Shown: positions 21,975 through 34,443, numbered from the stretch's first letter. The stretch is 34,680 nt of DNA from Apostichopus leukothele (GCA_010014835.2 JAAAKB020000001.1:344303-378982), one strand, 5' to 3'. Made by a program: numbers and translations. Notes: generated by a model from the letters alone, not told the origin.

Positions 21975-23104
21975 GTAATCAAAAGTAGAATACTTTATTT
22001 ATAGGGCTTCACAATTTTCACATATTGGGAAAAGCACTTTTACTTCTGCAGATATTTGTGTTTTGCAAATTCTTCCATTTGTTCCCCCTTTCTTTACCCT
22101 CTTTGAAAAATCACAGAAAAGCTTCAGATTTCATATTGATTCGGCAAAATTTGAGATGGATGCCTTCGACTTTCTCAATTCAAGCTGATCAGAACACAGT
22201 CAACACACACACCCTTTTCAAAACCAAAAGTGTTCACATTTTCAATATTTTTGAAATTTGTCAGTGTATGACATATATTGCCATTCAATATTTCTACTTT
22301 AAGGGAGGCCACCAAGTTGCATCACACTTCTGAGGTTAACAAGCATTTTCAAGACCCCCTTCCTCCCCCCCCCCTCCTCAGATATGTATATTGCTCCTAT
22401 TACCTGAACCAACAGTGACTGGAACACCAAAATATGCACCTCCCCTCCACTCCCCACCCCACCCTAAACCCACCCTCATCTCTTACAGCCACTCTTCCTC
22501 CATAGTCACTTTAAGAAACAAACCAGTGTAGTCTCAACCAGTCTCAAGACGTGAACTTCATATCTCATAATAGACGTAACATTCACATGGACTTTCATTC
22601 ACAAATAACAAATTAATGGCTCTAATAGAAAGTAAGTAATGAGAGTGCTCTAGCTACGGGCTCAGTGCAGACACTGCTTTATGATATAGAACAGGCTTTT
22701 TTTAAACTTTTTAACACAAAAGTTGTAACCTGGAAGCATCAACTTAACCAAGATACTTTCTACCTATACATCAATGCAGGATAAGATGCTTTAAGCACAC
22801 ATTAAATATTGCTTAGCAACTTTGTGTTAAAAAAAATGGAAAGAAAAAGAAGGAAAAATAGAAGCCTACGCTTATGTCCACATAAAGGTAAAACAAAAAC
22901 AAGAAGGCCAAAAATCCTGAAAAAAAAAGCATAGATTTTCTTTGTCGTCAAAATCCTCTTCTACACTTCGAACATTCTGCAGTCACCGACTCACCTCCAC
23001 TTTTCAAATGAAAGTAAGACGAGAGTCGAGATATTTTCAAAAGCACTGCCGGGCCGTACCTAGTACTGGGCTGAGTTGTACGAGCATCTCCCGAGACGAC
23101 TTTT
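21975..23104 (-). other. Probable GGA 3' untranslated region
   Basis: No coding signal is seen after the GGA stop. On the minus strand the first AATAAA I find is at 21994-21999, and a TG-rich stretch (TGTTGTGTGTAG) lies just beyond it, the arrangement expected of a cleavage/polyadenylation site. That gives a 3' UTR of about 1.1 kb. C-rich plus-strand patches at 22350-22480 would be G-rich in the transcript. The exact end is inferred. Confidence 0.4.
21994..21999 (-). promoter_or_regulatory. Candidate poly(A) signal AATAAA of GGA
   Basis: AATAAA on the minus strand about 1.1 kb past the GGA stop codon, followed within 30 nt by a TG-rich element. Confidence 0.4.
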
Positions 23105-24483
23105 TCACGATGGGATTGCAGAGATTTCTCCTATATCGACCACGTTCTGCTCTCCTAATTTGTATTGCAGTTTGAATTTTAAGCGGACCTTTTCCTGCAA
23201 AAAAGTGAGAGAGAGATAGAGAACGCAGGTTACGAGTGTCTGAAATGATAAAGAATCTTCTACAAATAAGTAACCTGAAGTACAATGGTTTACTCCATGA
23301 AAACGTCACCGTTGCGAGAGATTCACATTTCCAATGATTCAGGAGCAACGATCCTCTGTGCATTAGGACTAAACCAGTGTCTTATTAATTGCAGTACAAT
23401 ATATACTTGTCGATAACCAATTGCCTGACTTTCCCAATCGGCCCATTTGATGGTAGCCAGTTCTGATTGTTAATACAAATACTGGCATAAATCAATGAAG
23501 CACCTACAAAGGCTATGCTAAAAATAGACATAAAATGGCTCCATGAAAAATGTCTCCACAAGATAAACTCCACGTACCATGACTTGAGTATACCTTTAAC
23601 AAAATTAGATATACCTTCATTGACTTCATCACCCATTTAATGACTGGAGTATGCCTTTCAATGACTTGAGTTTCTCTTTTAATTATTAAAGTATGTATCC
23701 TTACAATGTTTTAGTATTTCTTTAATAACTGGAGGATCCCTTCAATGACTTCATCACCCATTTAATGACGTGAGTATGCCTTACAATGACTTGAGTATCT
23801 CTGTATTGATTGGAGTATGTATCTCTTCAACGTAATAAGTATCTCTTAAATATCTAGAGTATCCCTTCAATGTTTTAGTATCTCCTAATACCCAGAGTAT
23901 CCCGTCAATGTCATACATATATCCTTTTAATAAGTGTAAAAGATAAACAATGCCTTTCTGCTAGACCAATCTTTCATCCCACATGACAAAGTGGTACAAA
24001 CCTTTTGTGGATTGGCTAAGAGCATGACTTGGGTTATTGCTGCAGCAGGAAGGATTGGATTGAAAGCAGGTAGGTTTTCTGCTGATGCAGGCTGCAACTT
24101 TACCCTCATTGTCTGTCAAAAAGGAGACAACAAAAAACAGACAAAAATGTTCATATGTTTTCATAAATGAGTTCATCAAATTTTGCGTTCTGCCGATGCT
24201 TTGAGGAATAATGCAGATGTAAAGATGAGGAATTGACTCACCTGTGGAAGGTTATAATTTTCTTCATGTTTATGTACAAAACAAGAAAAGGAACAGTGGT
24301 TGCTAGGTGATGAACTTACTTTTGGCACAGCTGCTTGGAAAGTTAGATTCTTGACTGGTAAAGTGTTTGTACTCATGGTGGAGATCACCATGACCTTAAT
24401 GTCTGGTCTTGGCGAGTCTTTTCCAAAGTGGACCACCGTTTTCACACTGTTCTTTTCGTAGGCTGTTATAGGCTGTGTTTCAC
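23105..24483 (-). CDS. GGA: GGA exons 13-15: GAE (gamma-adaptin ear) domain
   Basis: Residues 613-733. Exon 13 encodes ITAYEKNSVKTVVHFGKD and ends KNLTFQAAVPK. Exon 14 encodes MRVKLQPASAENLPAFNPI and ITQVMLLANPQK. Exon 15 encodes EKVRLKFKLQYKLGEQ and ends GEISAIPS, followed by TGA at 23105-23107. These are the standard beta-sandwich blocks of the ear shared by GGA and gamma-adaptin, which binds short acidic-phenylalanine motifs in accessory proteins. The last strand region is shorter than the usual form ending in a proline-rich, tryptophan-containing tail, so the C-terminus differs slightly from vertebrate GGAs. Confidence 0.95.
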
Positions 24484-27400
24484 CTGAGCAAAAAAACATG
24501 AAAGCAATCGAGTCAAAACAGGAAAGGTTTAAACATCTGTGGAGAATTATAACCAAATTAGTCAGTGATGTTTTCAGCACTTTTCTTTTGGTTGGCTGTT
24601 ATAGGCTGTTATGTTACACCTCTCAATATACACAAGTGTAATCAAAGTGGTAATGTTACAGAGGGAGATTAACACATCTGTCGAGATGCTCAACCAGATC
24701 GAGTGATACTTTCAATTGTTGATATTTTTGGCAGCGCCTCTGATAAACAGCGAGTCATCAGACTAAACTGCTCCAAGGGAGGTTAAGACCTCTGCCAGAA
24801 CTAACAAATGTAAAAGTATTTCCTTAGGAGTAACTGGTTTCCTGTTGATCATATTCCAGTTCTCACTGAATATAATCATGTGACTTTACCGACGTCGCTC
24901 TCTTAAACACGTCCGTGAAGTCATTTTCATTCAGTGGATATAAGGCACAACTAACCGAAAATTAGCCTTAAAGGTTCATGAAAACAAATTAATTACTTCG
25001 TTAATAAAAGTGAAGTAGAACAGGGACATGGACCCCTCTGCTCTAAAATTATGGTAGGATTAGGTTTAACCGATGCCCGATTGACAGGACATGCTCAAGG
25101 TGTCGACATAGTTGTGTTGTGACAATAATGTCACAAGCCAACATTACAGTCCGTTCTGATTGCGAACAATAGTTTAACATGAAAACATGTTAACTGCTTT
25201 ACAAAAGCACTGAATAAAGTTGATAGTTAAATCAACCACAATCCCACTCTACTCCACCCCCGACCCACCTGCCCCACTCCTTCCCCACTCAAATGAAAAT
25301 CTTTTCACAAGTGGTTCACAACTCACCCGGTTTGATGGAGTCTAAAGCCACAAATATATCTTTCAAAGGTAGAACAGTGGGGCTGGTTGGTTTGATGGTC
25401 GTCACAGGGGAGGGGGCACCCTGCTGCAACTCTGGTCCTGCGGGGGTGTTCTGACCGCCGACTGCATTGACCGTTGCTTTGGGGGGGATTTCAGCTGGTG
25501 TCTTAGCCACCAGACTCTTGCCTAAATTAGCCAGGTCAGCGAATGTATCCACTGGTTTTGTTGCTTCCTGTTTGGCTGGTTGTGGTGTTGGTGGTTGATG
25601 TGATGACATCCTGAGCAACAAAATGAAAACAAAACCACTTTCAAATTTGTTTTAGGTTAGCACGAAGAAAGTGTTACTCAACTACTTATCTACTACAAAA
25701 GCATGTCTAGGTATTTAATGTAGTTAGAGCAAAAGTAAGAAGTCCTGACATTTGCATCCTAGCGCAAATCTTCTTCGAAGGAAACAGGCCGCTAGAGGTG
25801 AAACAGCTGCAGCCCTATTTTAAAATCTCCAGCAGCCCTGCCTTTTCATTATCTTAATTCTACTCTATTCAATGTTTAATGTTCCATATAACCTGTCTGT
25901 CCCATTTATTCCTACAATAAGCTGTATCATCCCTTCTCATGTTAGTCTGTCTCTGAGGAAGATCCTGCCAGTACAGACTTGTAATGGATAAAACAAAACC
26001 ATATATCAAGCCTTCCACTTTTTGGCGAATTCTCAGAGCTGCGCCTTGTGTGTTCACCAATTGATGTTTCACCAATTGATGCTTCACCAATAGCTTCACC
26101 AATTAGAATCACCAAATAGCTTCACCAATTGATGTTTATAATACAGTCACTGGTAAATGGAACAATTCATCTGGTATCTAAAGCACATTGATGATGCATA
26201 ACCATATAGCAGTATTTGAACACATGACCTTAGCAATTTCAGTATTTTATTGGTATTAAACTAAATTTAAAGCAAAGCACTGCCGTGCAAATTTTCAGAA
26301 CCAAAAAGTTTTCCCTGTTGTAATAATGCCGGATGGTAATGCTTACCTGGGAACACTACTGACTCCTGCCAAGGTGTAGCTGTTTATGGGTTGACCCATG
26401 GTCACTTGCATAGGTGGCCTCTGTTGATTCATCTGCATACCGGGCTGCTGCTGTTGCTGATGTTGTTGTGGCGGCCGCATGCTGTACATAACCCCTCCCG
26501 TCTGCATGACTGGCTGATTGGGGTGGGGCTGACTGGGGTGGGGCTGATTAGGTTGGTACGGGTACCCTCTCTGTCACAACGGAAATAATAATCCATAATC
26601 ATATGAATCGGGCAGTTACTTTTTATGGCGCTTAAGCGACCACAGATGTGGGAGAAGCCCGCAAGGGTTTATGGGTTAATACAACTTACACGTTGGGTGG
26701 CTTCCAATTCAACATTTTTAACTCAAATTTGGAATCTTTTCAATTTAGAAAGTCAGATGTGAAAACAGTAGATTGCTCTCGGATGAAAAACACACCTTAC
26801 TATGACTGTTCAAGACAGGTTATTAATGCATTGGCAGATGAAGGTGAATGGGAAGGGGGAGGGAAGGGACATTTTACAATCGGATGACATGACACTGTGA
26901 ACCTAAAAGTCAAAAGGTTTAGAATAAAGCCACACCAAGGGTGACATATAACTGATATTGCATGACAAAATACTCCTCAGTTGGGCAAATTGAGCAGTTT
27001 CTGTAAACAGAGAACCTTTTCCAATGTTGAAACTGCTATACACGACATGTCATCACTATATGATTCCATGTCCAGTCACTCACCATCCCAGTGGCTTGTG
27101 TGAATCCGGCATATGCCGTCCCGACGGGTTGGGCAGCCTGTGAAAATGGAATGTTAGATTGGGCTGCGTTGATGGCTTGGACATTTGCCACGGAGGTTGC
27201 TGTTGGAGATGGGCCCAGAAGGTTATCAAGGTCTGAAGGGTTGGTCCTTTGCAGGACAGAGCTGTTTCCAGCAGAAGAGGTTGACGAATTCAAATCTGTG
27301 AATATTCATTGGTGTAAAAGTTAAGATGTCAGTCCTTTTCAAATGCTGATGCTGATAAAAATATTGGACATAATTACATTGTTTAGCAGGAGGCATAAAA

Positions 27401-30400
27401 AAAAATGATTTGGCTGAATGGTGATTTTGAACTTATGTAAAATATCAAACAAAATCAAGTTCAACAGCAAAATGCTTTACAAAAAGGCCAAGTTGCTATA
27501 CAAGTGAAAACATAGCAGTCTTCTATTTTCAAAGTTTTTTTTTTATGAGTAATAATATATCTTTTGGACAATGAATTTAGTGCAGCATGTACAAATTTAC
27601 CAGTGAGTCAATAAACTACCAACACACTGAACATTTTTTTTTCATTACTTCCTCATTAGTACTTGCATGAGTTAATTAAGACAATGGTAATGGATATATA
27701 AGCATACAAATGATTTGATTACTTACCAAGGAGGGATAAGTCACTTGTAGCAGATGCAGTTGCTTCTTCTTCTTGAGAAGCCTGAGCAGATGCCAACATT
27801 GGCTGATCCGTACCATTGGTAGCAGCGGTGGGTCTCGACTTCACTGGTGACGAACCACCAAAATCTATCAGGGTCGACTTCTGAGGTGCTGTTTCAACCA
27901 ATCGAAAAATATTATACTTAGCAAACTTTAAAGCTAAAATCTCTGAATATGAAAACTAAAATTTTAATTTCTAATCCACTGATCAATTTACACTAGAAAT
28001 TCACCCAACAGAACAAAATGTACATTTTCCATGCAGGTTCAATGGCATTATACCTACTTTGGAAGCATGTATTTCAATGTGGACATTTTGTCTAAGAATT
28101 AAGAGTGACGGTGGGGATGAAGAGGGGGAGGGGGAGGGGGGCAGTGGAGTGCATATGTAATTGATGCCTCGTTTCTTTCTTCTTAAGTGCTTTGTCTTTA
28201 GCAATTCCATGGTATTCAGTTCTTTTCTGTAACTATGCTTATCCTATTATACTAACGAAGTAGAAAAAGATTAAGTTTTTGTTTTTTTATTTCTCTTTTT
28301 AATTCTGCAGGAGACCTGAGACATTTGAGTCAATTGAGCAAATGCTAAATGTTCGGAAAAATGGAGTATGAGGTCTGAAAACATCTTGCAGCTTTCAAAA
28401 CTGTGCAAGGAATAGTGATACAATTGTAATGCTTGTGTGACTGCCAAAACATTCTGAATTCAAGGCTTCCTTAAAATATCATCTATTTCAAGAATAAATT
28501 CTTTCCTCTGTAGATAAAGTTTGTAGAATATTTGCACATCATATAAGAAAACAACCAAGTCAGGTTTAACTCATTTGATAAGATGATGCCACTATACTGT
28601 TGCCAGATACATTAACAAAACTTTGAAAACCTTTGACAAAACAAATATAGCTTCACGAAGGAATAATATATTAACATCTTTTGCTTGACTCTGACCACTT
28701 GGAATAATTGTTTCACTCTTTCCGAAGGCTTTTCATTGAAGTCGGTCTTCATATTGTAACAACTTTCCTGAACAATACATTCCCACCGCTGACACCATTT
28801 GACTTACCAGTTGGTGTTGGTGTGGCTTCCTCTGCGGTAGCTACAGCCTCATCTTCGTCCTTACCAGGCTCACCAAATTTAGCCTTGTAGTCTTCCATCA
28901 CTTTCACTAAAGCATCATTTGTCTGGAGAATATCAGCTGCAAACAAGTGATAGGGAAAGTTTGATCATTTCTATTATTTTTGCCTATCCTAATCTGGGAG
29001 TGGGGGGGGGGGTCCAAACACAAAGTCCAAGAATATGTTCGTTTATTGCTTTGGGAAAAGTTTAAATTAACGAGCATCGTCAGTTACTGCAGTCTGAGAA
29101 TTTTTAGATTAGAATTTTAGAGTAACCTTTAATGTTACGTCTGTTACTTAAAATAATTTTTTTTCTTACCTCAATGACCTGCGTTTCATTATAAATGATC
29201 ATTGTATAGTTTTTATTAAACTACTTCAGATAACTTTTGTAAATAACACAAAAGTATGAAGTGCTATTGCTAAATTTCAAATGGCAAGGTATGATATAAT
29301 AAATCAAGTGCAAAAATTATCTGTCATGTCATAAATTGACTACAACAACTTGAATTTGCTTTAGTTTAAATTTGAAATGATCATGATAAAATAACTCAAC
29401 TATTTGATGATATGGTATTTTATCTTGGTAAAGACGACAAACAAGGATAGTTTGATGTGTTGTCCGAGTACGACATCACAGATTCAGATTGCACAATATA
29501 GGGAATAATGCAGTCATCAAATTTTGTTAAGCAGTTTTGAGGATCTGAATTTTGTCCCTTATTAAAAAACTATAGTTCCTGTGTAAAAATACCTACAGTA
29601 CATATCTTTGAACTTTGTAAAGCAATTTGACCATTTTGCAATGCGATACTGGACAAATTATTCGCTGCGATGAACGCTAAATTAAATTTCATATCTCACC
29701 AACAGGATAAGCTATGAAGACTGACAGGAGTTTCATCAATTCTAAAACTTTAAAATATACAGGCCAAGAATTTGTTCATCCCTGAACTATTTATCAGACA
29801 CTGAGGAAGGTCAAATTAGAAATTTCAATGTCACAGTTGGGCAAACTGCTCAAGAGATTGCAATTACAGACTGAGTTACAAAATTTGACCATAATTCCTG
29901 CTTTTCCAGCATATTTGTGGGCAGTCCAGATGACCTGTTTCATAAGATTAATTCCAAAGTCTGGTGTAAATCCCTGATGTCTTCTTTGTGACTTACCGAT
30001 GCCATCGTCCTTTTCATCTGCATCACTTGCTAATCTGAAGAGATTCGGTCGCAATCTCTCACAAGTTTGGTACAACTCCTGCAGGTTAACAATAAATGCA
30101 ATACAATTATGACAAGCAACTGAGAGTGTGTGTCATATATTTCATTAGAAGAACATACTGAAAGTGTAATCTTACCGATGGCCAGAATTAAAAGTCTGTA
30201 TTCTAGTGTCCATTTCTTCATAAAAAAATCAAAACTAATGATCAGGCATCATTTACACCATTTGACACCATTTTTTCCATAAAACAGACCTCAAACTATT
30301 TAGGTATAATTTGCCAAAGTCTAACATCTCCTCACTCTATATTTTTTAGCCCACAATTGCCATTAAGGATTCCATCCCTGACCCCGGCCAGCCCCCTCCC

Positions 30401-33400
30401 TCCCCTTCGCACCCCAAAGTAGCATACCCTCATTAGGTCTCTTTCTCCCTCGCTGGTGACGGCTGGATCGAAGTGCACGAGCATGTCATTGAGTAATTTC
30501 ACGCTGTTGTTACAGCTCTCCAAATCGTTCATTCTCTTCGTCTTCTTCTCCGTCTTCTTTTCGTCTTCCTTCACCATGTTCTTGATGAGGCGGTTGGCGG
30601 CCTGGAGATCCTCCGCATGTTTGCTCTTTAATAGCCTCGATAATAACTACCGAAAAAGCCAAGAAGAAAAGAAACATTAGGTGATGATTCTAAATTTGCT
30701 CGTCACGACTCGATTACTGTATCAGAAGGTATCGTTAATGAAGGTTTCATAACCTGCTCGTTTGTAAACTGACCTTTGCTTTATCGTCATCTTCGAAATC
30801 TGCCATCCGTGGAGATGAAGGTTCCAATGTAAAGGTCTCGTTCACGTACTCGGGATCTTCTTTGACCAACCCTAACAGCGAGAGAGAGAGAGAGAGAAGA
30901 TTGAAGTGAAATCACAGACTGCTGTGTAATAAACTGTCATTAGGTGTTGGTTGGGGGTAGGGATGGGAGGTATTTAGTGGGTGAGTGGGATATAGCTGGG
31001 AGTAATAGGTAGGGGAGGGTGGGGGGTTGGGCAGGGGTCAGGAGGTTATGAGTGGGGTCAGGAACAGGGTCAGGGTGGCTCTTTCTTCTTTCTCTTCTTT
31101 ATTGTTTGTTTCTTGTGTAGAGACATATATGTGTATTTTCAAAGTTAAGTAGGGAGTGCTCTACTTGTTAAAGTCATAAAGGGTTTTTAGAGCACTTCCT
31201 TTCACAACTCTTTGCATTTTTGTTACTTTATATGTGCTTATTAATCGTCACCTGAATGTCGTGATAAAACATATAAATGAAATGAAATTATCGTTAACAA
31301 ATTTTTAACAAACCTTAGGACAATCAGGTCTTTTGTCTTTCTCTCTAATAGTTCAAGTAATATCTGAATACATGAAACAAAACTTAATTCTATGACGACT
31401 ACTCAGGTCAAAGTTCATGGAAAACTTTCAAATATGTTAAGGATTCTTATTGCAAAGATTGAGGAGGACTTGGAGACAACACACAAAACAAAGGCTTTTC
31501 CCCATCTTCACCCTCTCCACCAAACTTAATTGGCAGACATCAAAATATACTAAAATATCAATAACAAAAAATATCAGAGTGTCTACAAATCTGGCCAAAA
31601 CGATGCTGATTATCTTCACGTTTGCTTCTACAGAAACACCAAGATTAAGCTTTTATGCAGACCTATACTATGTATGTCAATAAAGGACTCACCTTGTTTT
31701 TTCAGCATTTCATAAGCCTCCTTTACCTTCGGTTCGTGTGGTAGGCCAACTTGCCAGCTGTACATGATTTCAATGGTTTTCTTCTTCACTTTCTCTGTTG
31801 TTCTTGCACCCAAATACTGAAGGATGGAATAGAATAAATTGTTCTTAAGAACACTACATGGACCTTTTTTTTTCGACTAGCAGAACAATTGAATAATTTG
31901 CAGTGATCAATCCTTACCAGAGACAAAATGAATCATCCTGTAATGTCAGACTCATCTCTCACTCATGTTTGATGTTTCTAGAGCTATTTGGTTTCTGGAG
32001 GTTTTATTCAAAAGCTTTTTTCTCCCACCTGTTAGTCAGAATCTGCCAACATTTTAGTGTGCTACATTTCTGTGGATTATTTACAGAAGATGAGAATGAA
32101 AATACCCCGACCAATTCTTTTTAAACCTAGATCCTATAAAAATTTATGACATCAGAAATTATAAATATCTATAGATCATGCAGGCTTTACATAATTTCAA
32201 CTTTAACTTCCTAATTTACGATTTTGTCATTTCTCTTGTCCACAATTTTCGCTGAGCAGAAACCCCTTCATTCTAGAAATTTGTTGTCGACCAAAGGCGA
32301 AATGTTAGGTTGAAGATTACTAAAGAAATACATAGAATTTTTACAGAGTTTCAAATGCCTTCCTCTCTTCTTACCTTTGGAGAAATTAATTTTATCAACT
32401 CGTTAAGAAATCGAAACTTTCCAACTTCCCTGTGGAATGCCTCGCCACAATTCTTGACGCATGCTTCTGCCACGATCAAAGCCTGTAAGGCCTCTCGCTC
32501 TTGGGGGGACTGGATCTTGTGACCTATTAGCCGACATGCTACTTGAGGTCTGGAAAAATGGACATAAATGACAAATTTCAATTCACAAGTTCCCAGACAA
32601 GAGTGACGTCTCTCGCAGTGGGTACTTGTCATACATGAAACAAGAACAGCATTGAACACAAAGCACAATTTTACCTCACATTGCATATAAAATATGGCGT
32701 ATATAATTTGGTTCTGTTAATTTACTTGGCAAAGGAAAGAGTACATGAATCGACTGGCCGCATTACAAAAGCCTGCTAGGCTCCAGTTTCTATTTCAATG
32801 TCTCTTTGTTCTGCTTCATTTAAACTTGATACTTAATATTTTTTTTCGTAAGAAAATTAATTAAAAAGTAAAATTTGTCTTCATAACCTACCCTTCGAGT
32901 TCAAAGTTCACTCTGTCACAAAAAGTCAAAATAAATTCCCAATCTTCTTCTCTATTTAGAGGATTTGTTGCTTTATCTGAAAGATAAAGATGTCAAATTT
33001 GAATAGCTAGGTTAGGTAGTGATCAAGCTCTGTCAAATCATTAAAACAAATTGCTCATATCTTTTTCTCATTTATAAAGCTATTAAATATGTATTACACA
33101 ACATCAAATCTGCTTTATAATTTCAATTTCTAGCAATCTGTCAAGAGTACAAAATTTCCATGAAAATTACTAAAACCATTCATTTTTACAAGAATGACAG
33201 TAAGTACTGTAAAAACAAGATTTCTATTCATCCCAGAAGCAAAGGTTACCAAAATACTGGTTTTTCCTGCCAAAAGTATTTAACAGAAATATTTCAAACC
33301 TGATTGAATTATTTTCTTTACAAGTATGGAAATCCATGGATAAAATTGAACAGCTTAACTTTACTTTATGGTACTGTCACCAGATATCATATAAAAAACT

Positions 33401-34443
33401 GATTAGGCCATTCTACATTGTGTCAATACAGGCCTGGTTTATAATAGTTGCCCAGAACTGGTTGAGTTTCGTTCACAGGATCAAAGTTATCCTTCAGGTT
33501 GCCTTAGTGGCAGTTAATTTTATAATTAATAGTACTCTGTCAAACAATCCCAAAATATTTATATCACTATCCCTACAGGAAGACTAATTTTGCTAGTCAA
33601 ATAATTATGAATGGTGTAAGCCACTTTCGAGAATAGCCTTATCAACTGATGCAAGGACTGTATAGACTAACTCAGTACACTGCTGGTAACTCGCTATACT
33701 AACGTAACCTGATGATCTCAAGAGATGTGCTCTTGGCCCTGAGGCTGAAGTATAGACTGATGTATAGGCCTAGGTCAAATATTATATAAGGCCTCAAAGC
33801 TAATGTACATATATTAACTACAGTGGGCCATAATATGAGAGAAATTGATACTCCAGTATAGTGTAACCAAAGTCATGATGTTGGTAGCATAGCTTAGATA
33901 AAAGTTTATGCTCTCAGTACCTAACGTACAGTGTAAGGTTATATTCGACAATACTGTACTGTAACTTAGTGAAATTTATGTGTACTGTTAACTGTGTAAG
34001 CCTAGGCCTATGTCCCCAGACAGAGATATTTGCCACCAAACAAAATAGGATGATGTTAAACGATTACGTCCTAATAAAATTGCTTCAGCATAATTTCTGA
34101 ATATTATTTCGGTTTGGCGGAGAGTACCTATTGATAGGCCTATGTAAATTAGCTTAGTGCAATCGAGAGTGATGCAGTGATATCGCATTTGCACACAACA
34201 GGCGGAACCTCCTCCCTTGCAATAACAATTAACATTAACACTGACTGAGTTAGGTCATGAGACGGCTCCTTTACACTTTGCTTTTTACAAATAGCAGGTA
34301 GTCGAAAGACTAAGCAACAATACGAGCACCTTATAAAGCACATGGCGAAATCCGTCAAATGCAATAACAAAAACTTATTAACCAATCAAATAATACGAAC
34401 TTAGAAGAGTTTCAAGAGTATCATTCAGCTCAGTGGATGCCAT
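23105..34443 (-). CDS. GGA: GGA clathrin adaptor (VHS-GAT-hinge-GAE), complete, 15 coding exons
   Basis: This is a monomeric clathrin adaptor of the trans-Golgi network and endosomes. The family binds DXXLL cargo tails through VHS, ARF-GTP and ubiquitin through GAT, clathrin through the hinge, and accessory proteins through the GAE ear. I read coding exons at 34401-34443, 32892-32976, 32375-32549, 31693-31816, 30774-30871, 30428-30646, 29997-30078, 28808-28936, 27727-27888, 27084-27295, 26347-26570, 25327-25610, 24320-24483, 24002-24112 and 23105-23194. Every junction has an AG acceptor and GT donor, and all phases agree, giving 2,202 nt including the TGA stop (733 residues). That is close to vertebrate GGA3 and longer than GGA1 and GGA2. 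The start (MASTELND) lies in an ACATGG context just upstream of the conserved ATNPLN of the VHS domain. No lesion is visible. Vertebrates have three paralogues; I cannot tell which this matches, and a single ancestral-type gene is likely. Confidence 0.97.
23578..23930. repeat. Minisatellite with 125-bp higher-order copy in GGA intron 14
   Basis: Short units of the type AATGACTTGAGTATCTCTTT repeat with variation. A longer block starting CCTTCA(T/A)TGACTTCATCACC occurs at 23614 and 23739, 125 bp apart. It lies between GGA exons 14 and 15. Confidence 0.8.
25327..27888 (-). CDS. GGA: GGA exons 9-12: unstructured hinge
   Basis: Residues 319-612, of low complexity. Exon 9 has STLIDFGG (residues 323-330), a clathrin-box-like LIDF. 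The exon 9/10 junction gives DLSLLDL (residues 368-374), which overlaps a DXXLL-like and an LLDL clathrin-box-like motif. Exon 10 adds SDLDNLLG (393-400). Exon 11 (444-517) is Pro/Gln/His/Met-rich, with a QPHPSQPHPNQP near-repeat and a short poly-Gln run. Exon 12 is Pro/Ala/Thr-rich and ends LKDIFVALDSIKPG, the conserved lead-in to the ear. Exon lengths of 162, 212, 224 and 284 nt keep frame throughout. Confidence 0.92.
26045..26135. repeat. Short tandem repeat TTCACCAATTGATG in GGA intron 11
   Basis: Five or six imperfect copies of a 14-15-bp unit between GGA exons 11 and 12. Confidence 0.75.
28110..28142. repeat. G-rich run GGGGGAGGGGGAGGGGGG in GGA intron 8
   Basis: Plus-strand G blocks between exons 8 and 9; the GGA transcript carries the C-rich complement. 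Confidence 0.6.
28808..30871 (-). CDS. GGA: GGA exons 5-8: VHS-GAT linker and GAT domain
   Basis: Residues 143-318. Exon 5 is the linker, with an acidic FEDDDKAK end. Exon 6 (residues 176-248) carries the N-GAT hook, with the core AANRLIKNMVKEDEKK, which in the family binds ARF-GTP, followed by the long helix NDLESCNNSVKLLNDML. Exons 7 and 8 complete the C-GAT helical bundle (ELYQTCERLRPNLFRLASD, then ADILQTNDALVKVMEDY), which in the family binds ubiquitin and Rabaptin-5. An acidic stretch at about residues 300-310 (GKDEDEAVATAEE) begins the hinge. Confidence 0.95.
30881..30898. repeat. (GA)n run beside the GGA exon 5 acceptor
   Basis: On the GGA strand this is a CT run just upstream of the TTAG acceptor at 30872, forming its polypyrimidine tract. 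Confidence 0.85.
30940..31080. repeat. G-rich, quadruplex-prone stretch in GGA intron 4
   Basis: Many plus-strand GGG and GGGG blocks (GGTAGGGGAGGGTGGGGGG around 31010-31026, and AGGGTCAGGG later). The template strand of GGA carries the G blocks. Confidence 0.6.
31693..34443 (-). CDS. GGA: GGA exons 1-4: VHS domain
   Basis: Residues 1-142. The VHS fold spans roughly residues 12-142. Diagnostic blocks are KATNPLNREEDW (exon 2), GHKIQSPQEREALQAL and GKFRFLNELIKLISPK (exon 3), and YLGARTTEKV, YSWQVGLP and AYEMLKKQ (exon 4). The order and wording match the family's VHS domain, which recognises acidic-cluster dileucine (DXXLL) sorting signals on sorting receptors. Exon phases run 1, 2, 0, 1. Intron 1 is about 1.4 kb (32977-34400) and contains TAGGCCTA-type words but no other gene. 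Confidence 0.95.

Noticed and set aside
23037-23363. 108-codon minus-strand frame over the last GGA exon
   Set aside because: It reads through the exon 15 acceptor in a different frame from the conserved EKVRLKFKL, so it is a shadow.
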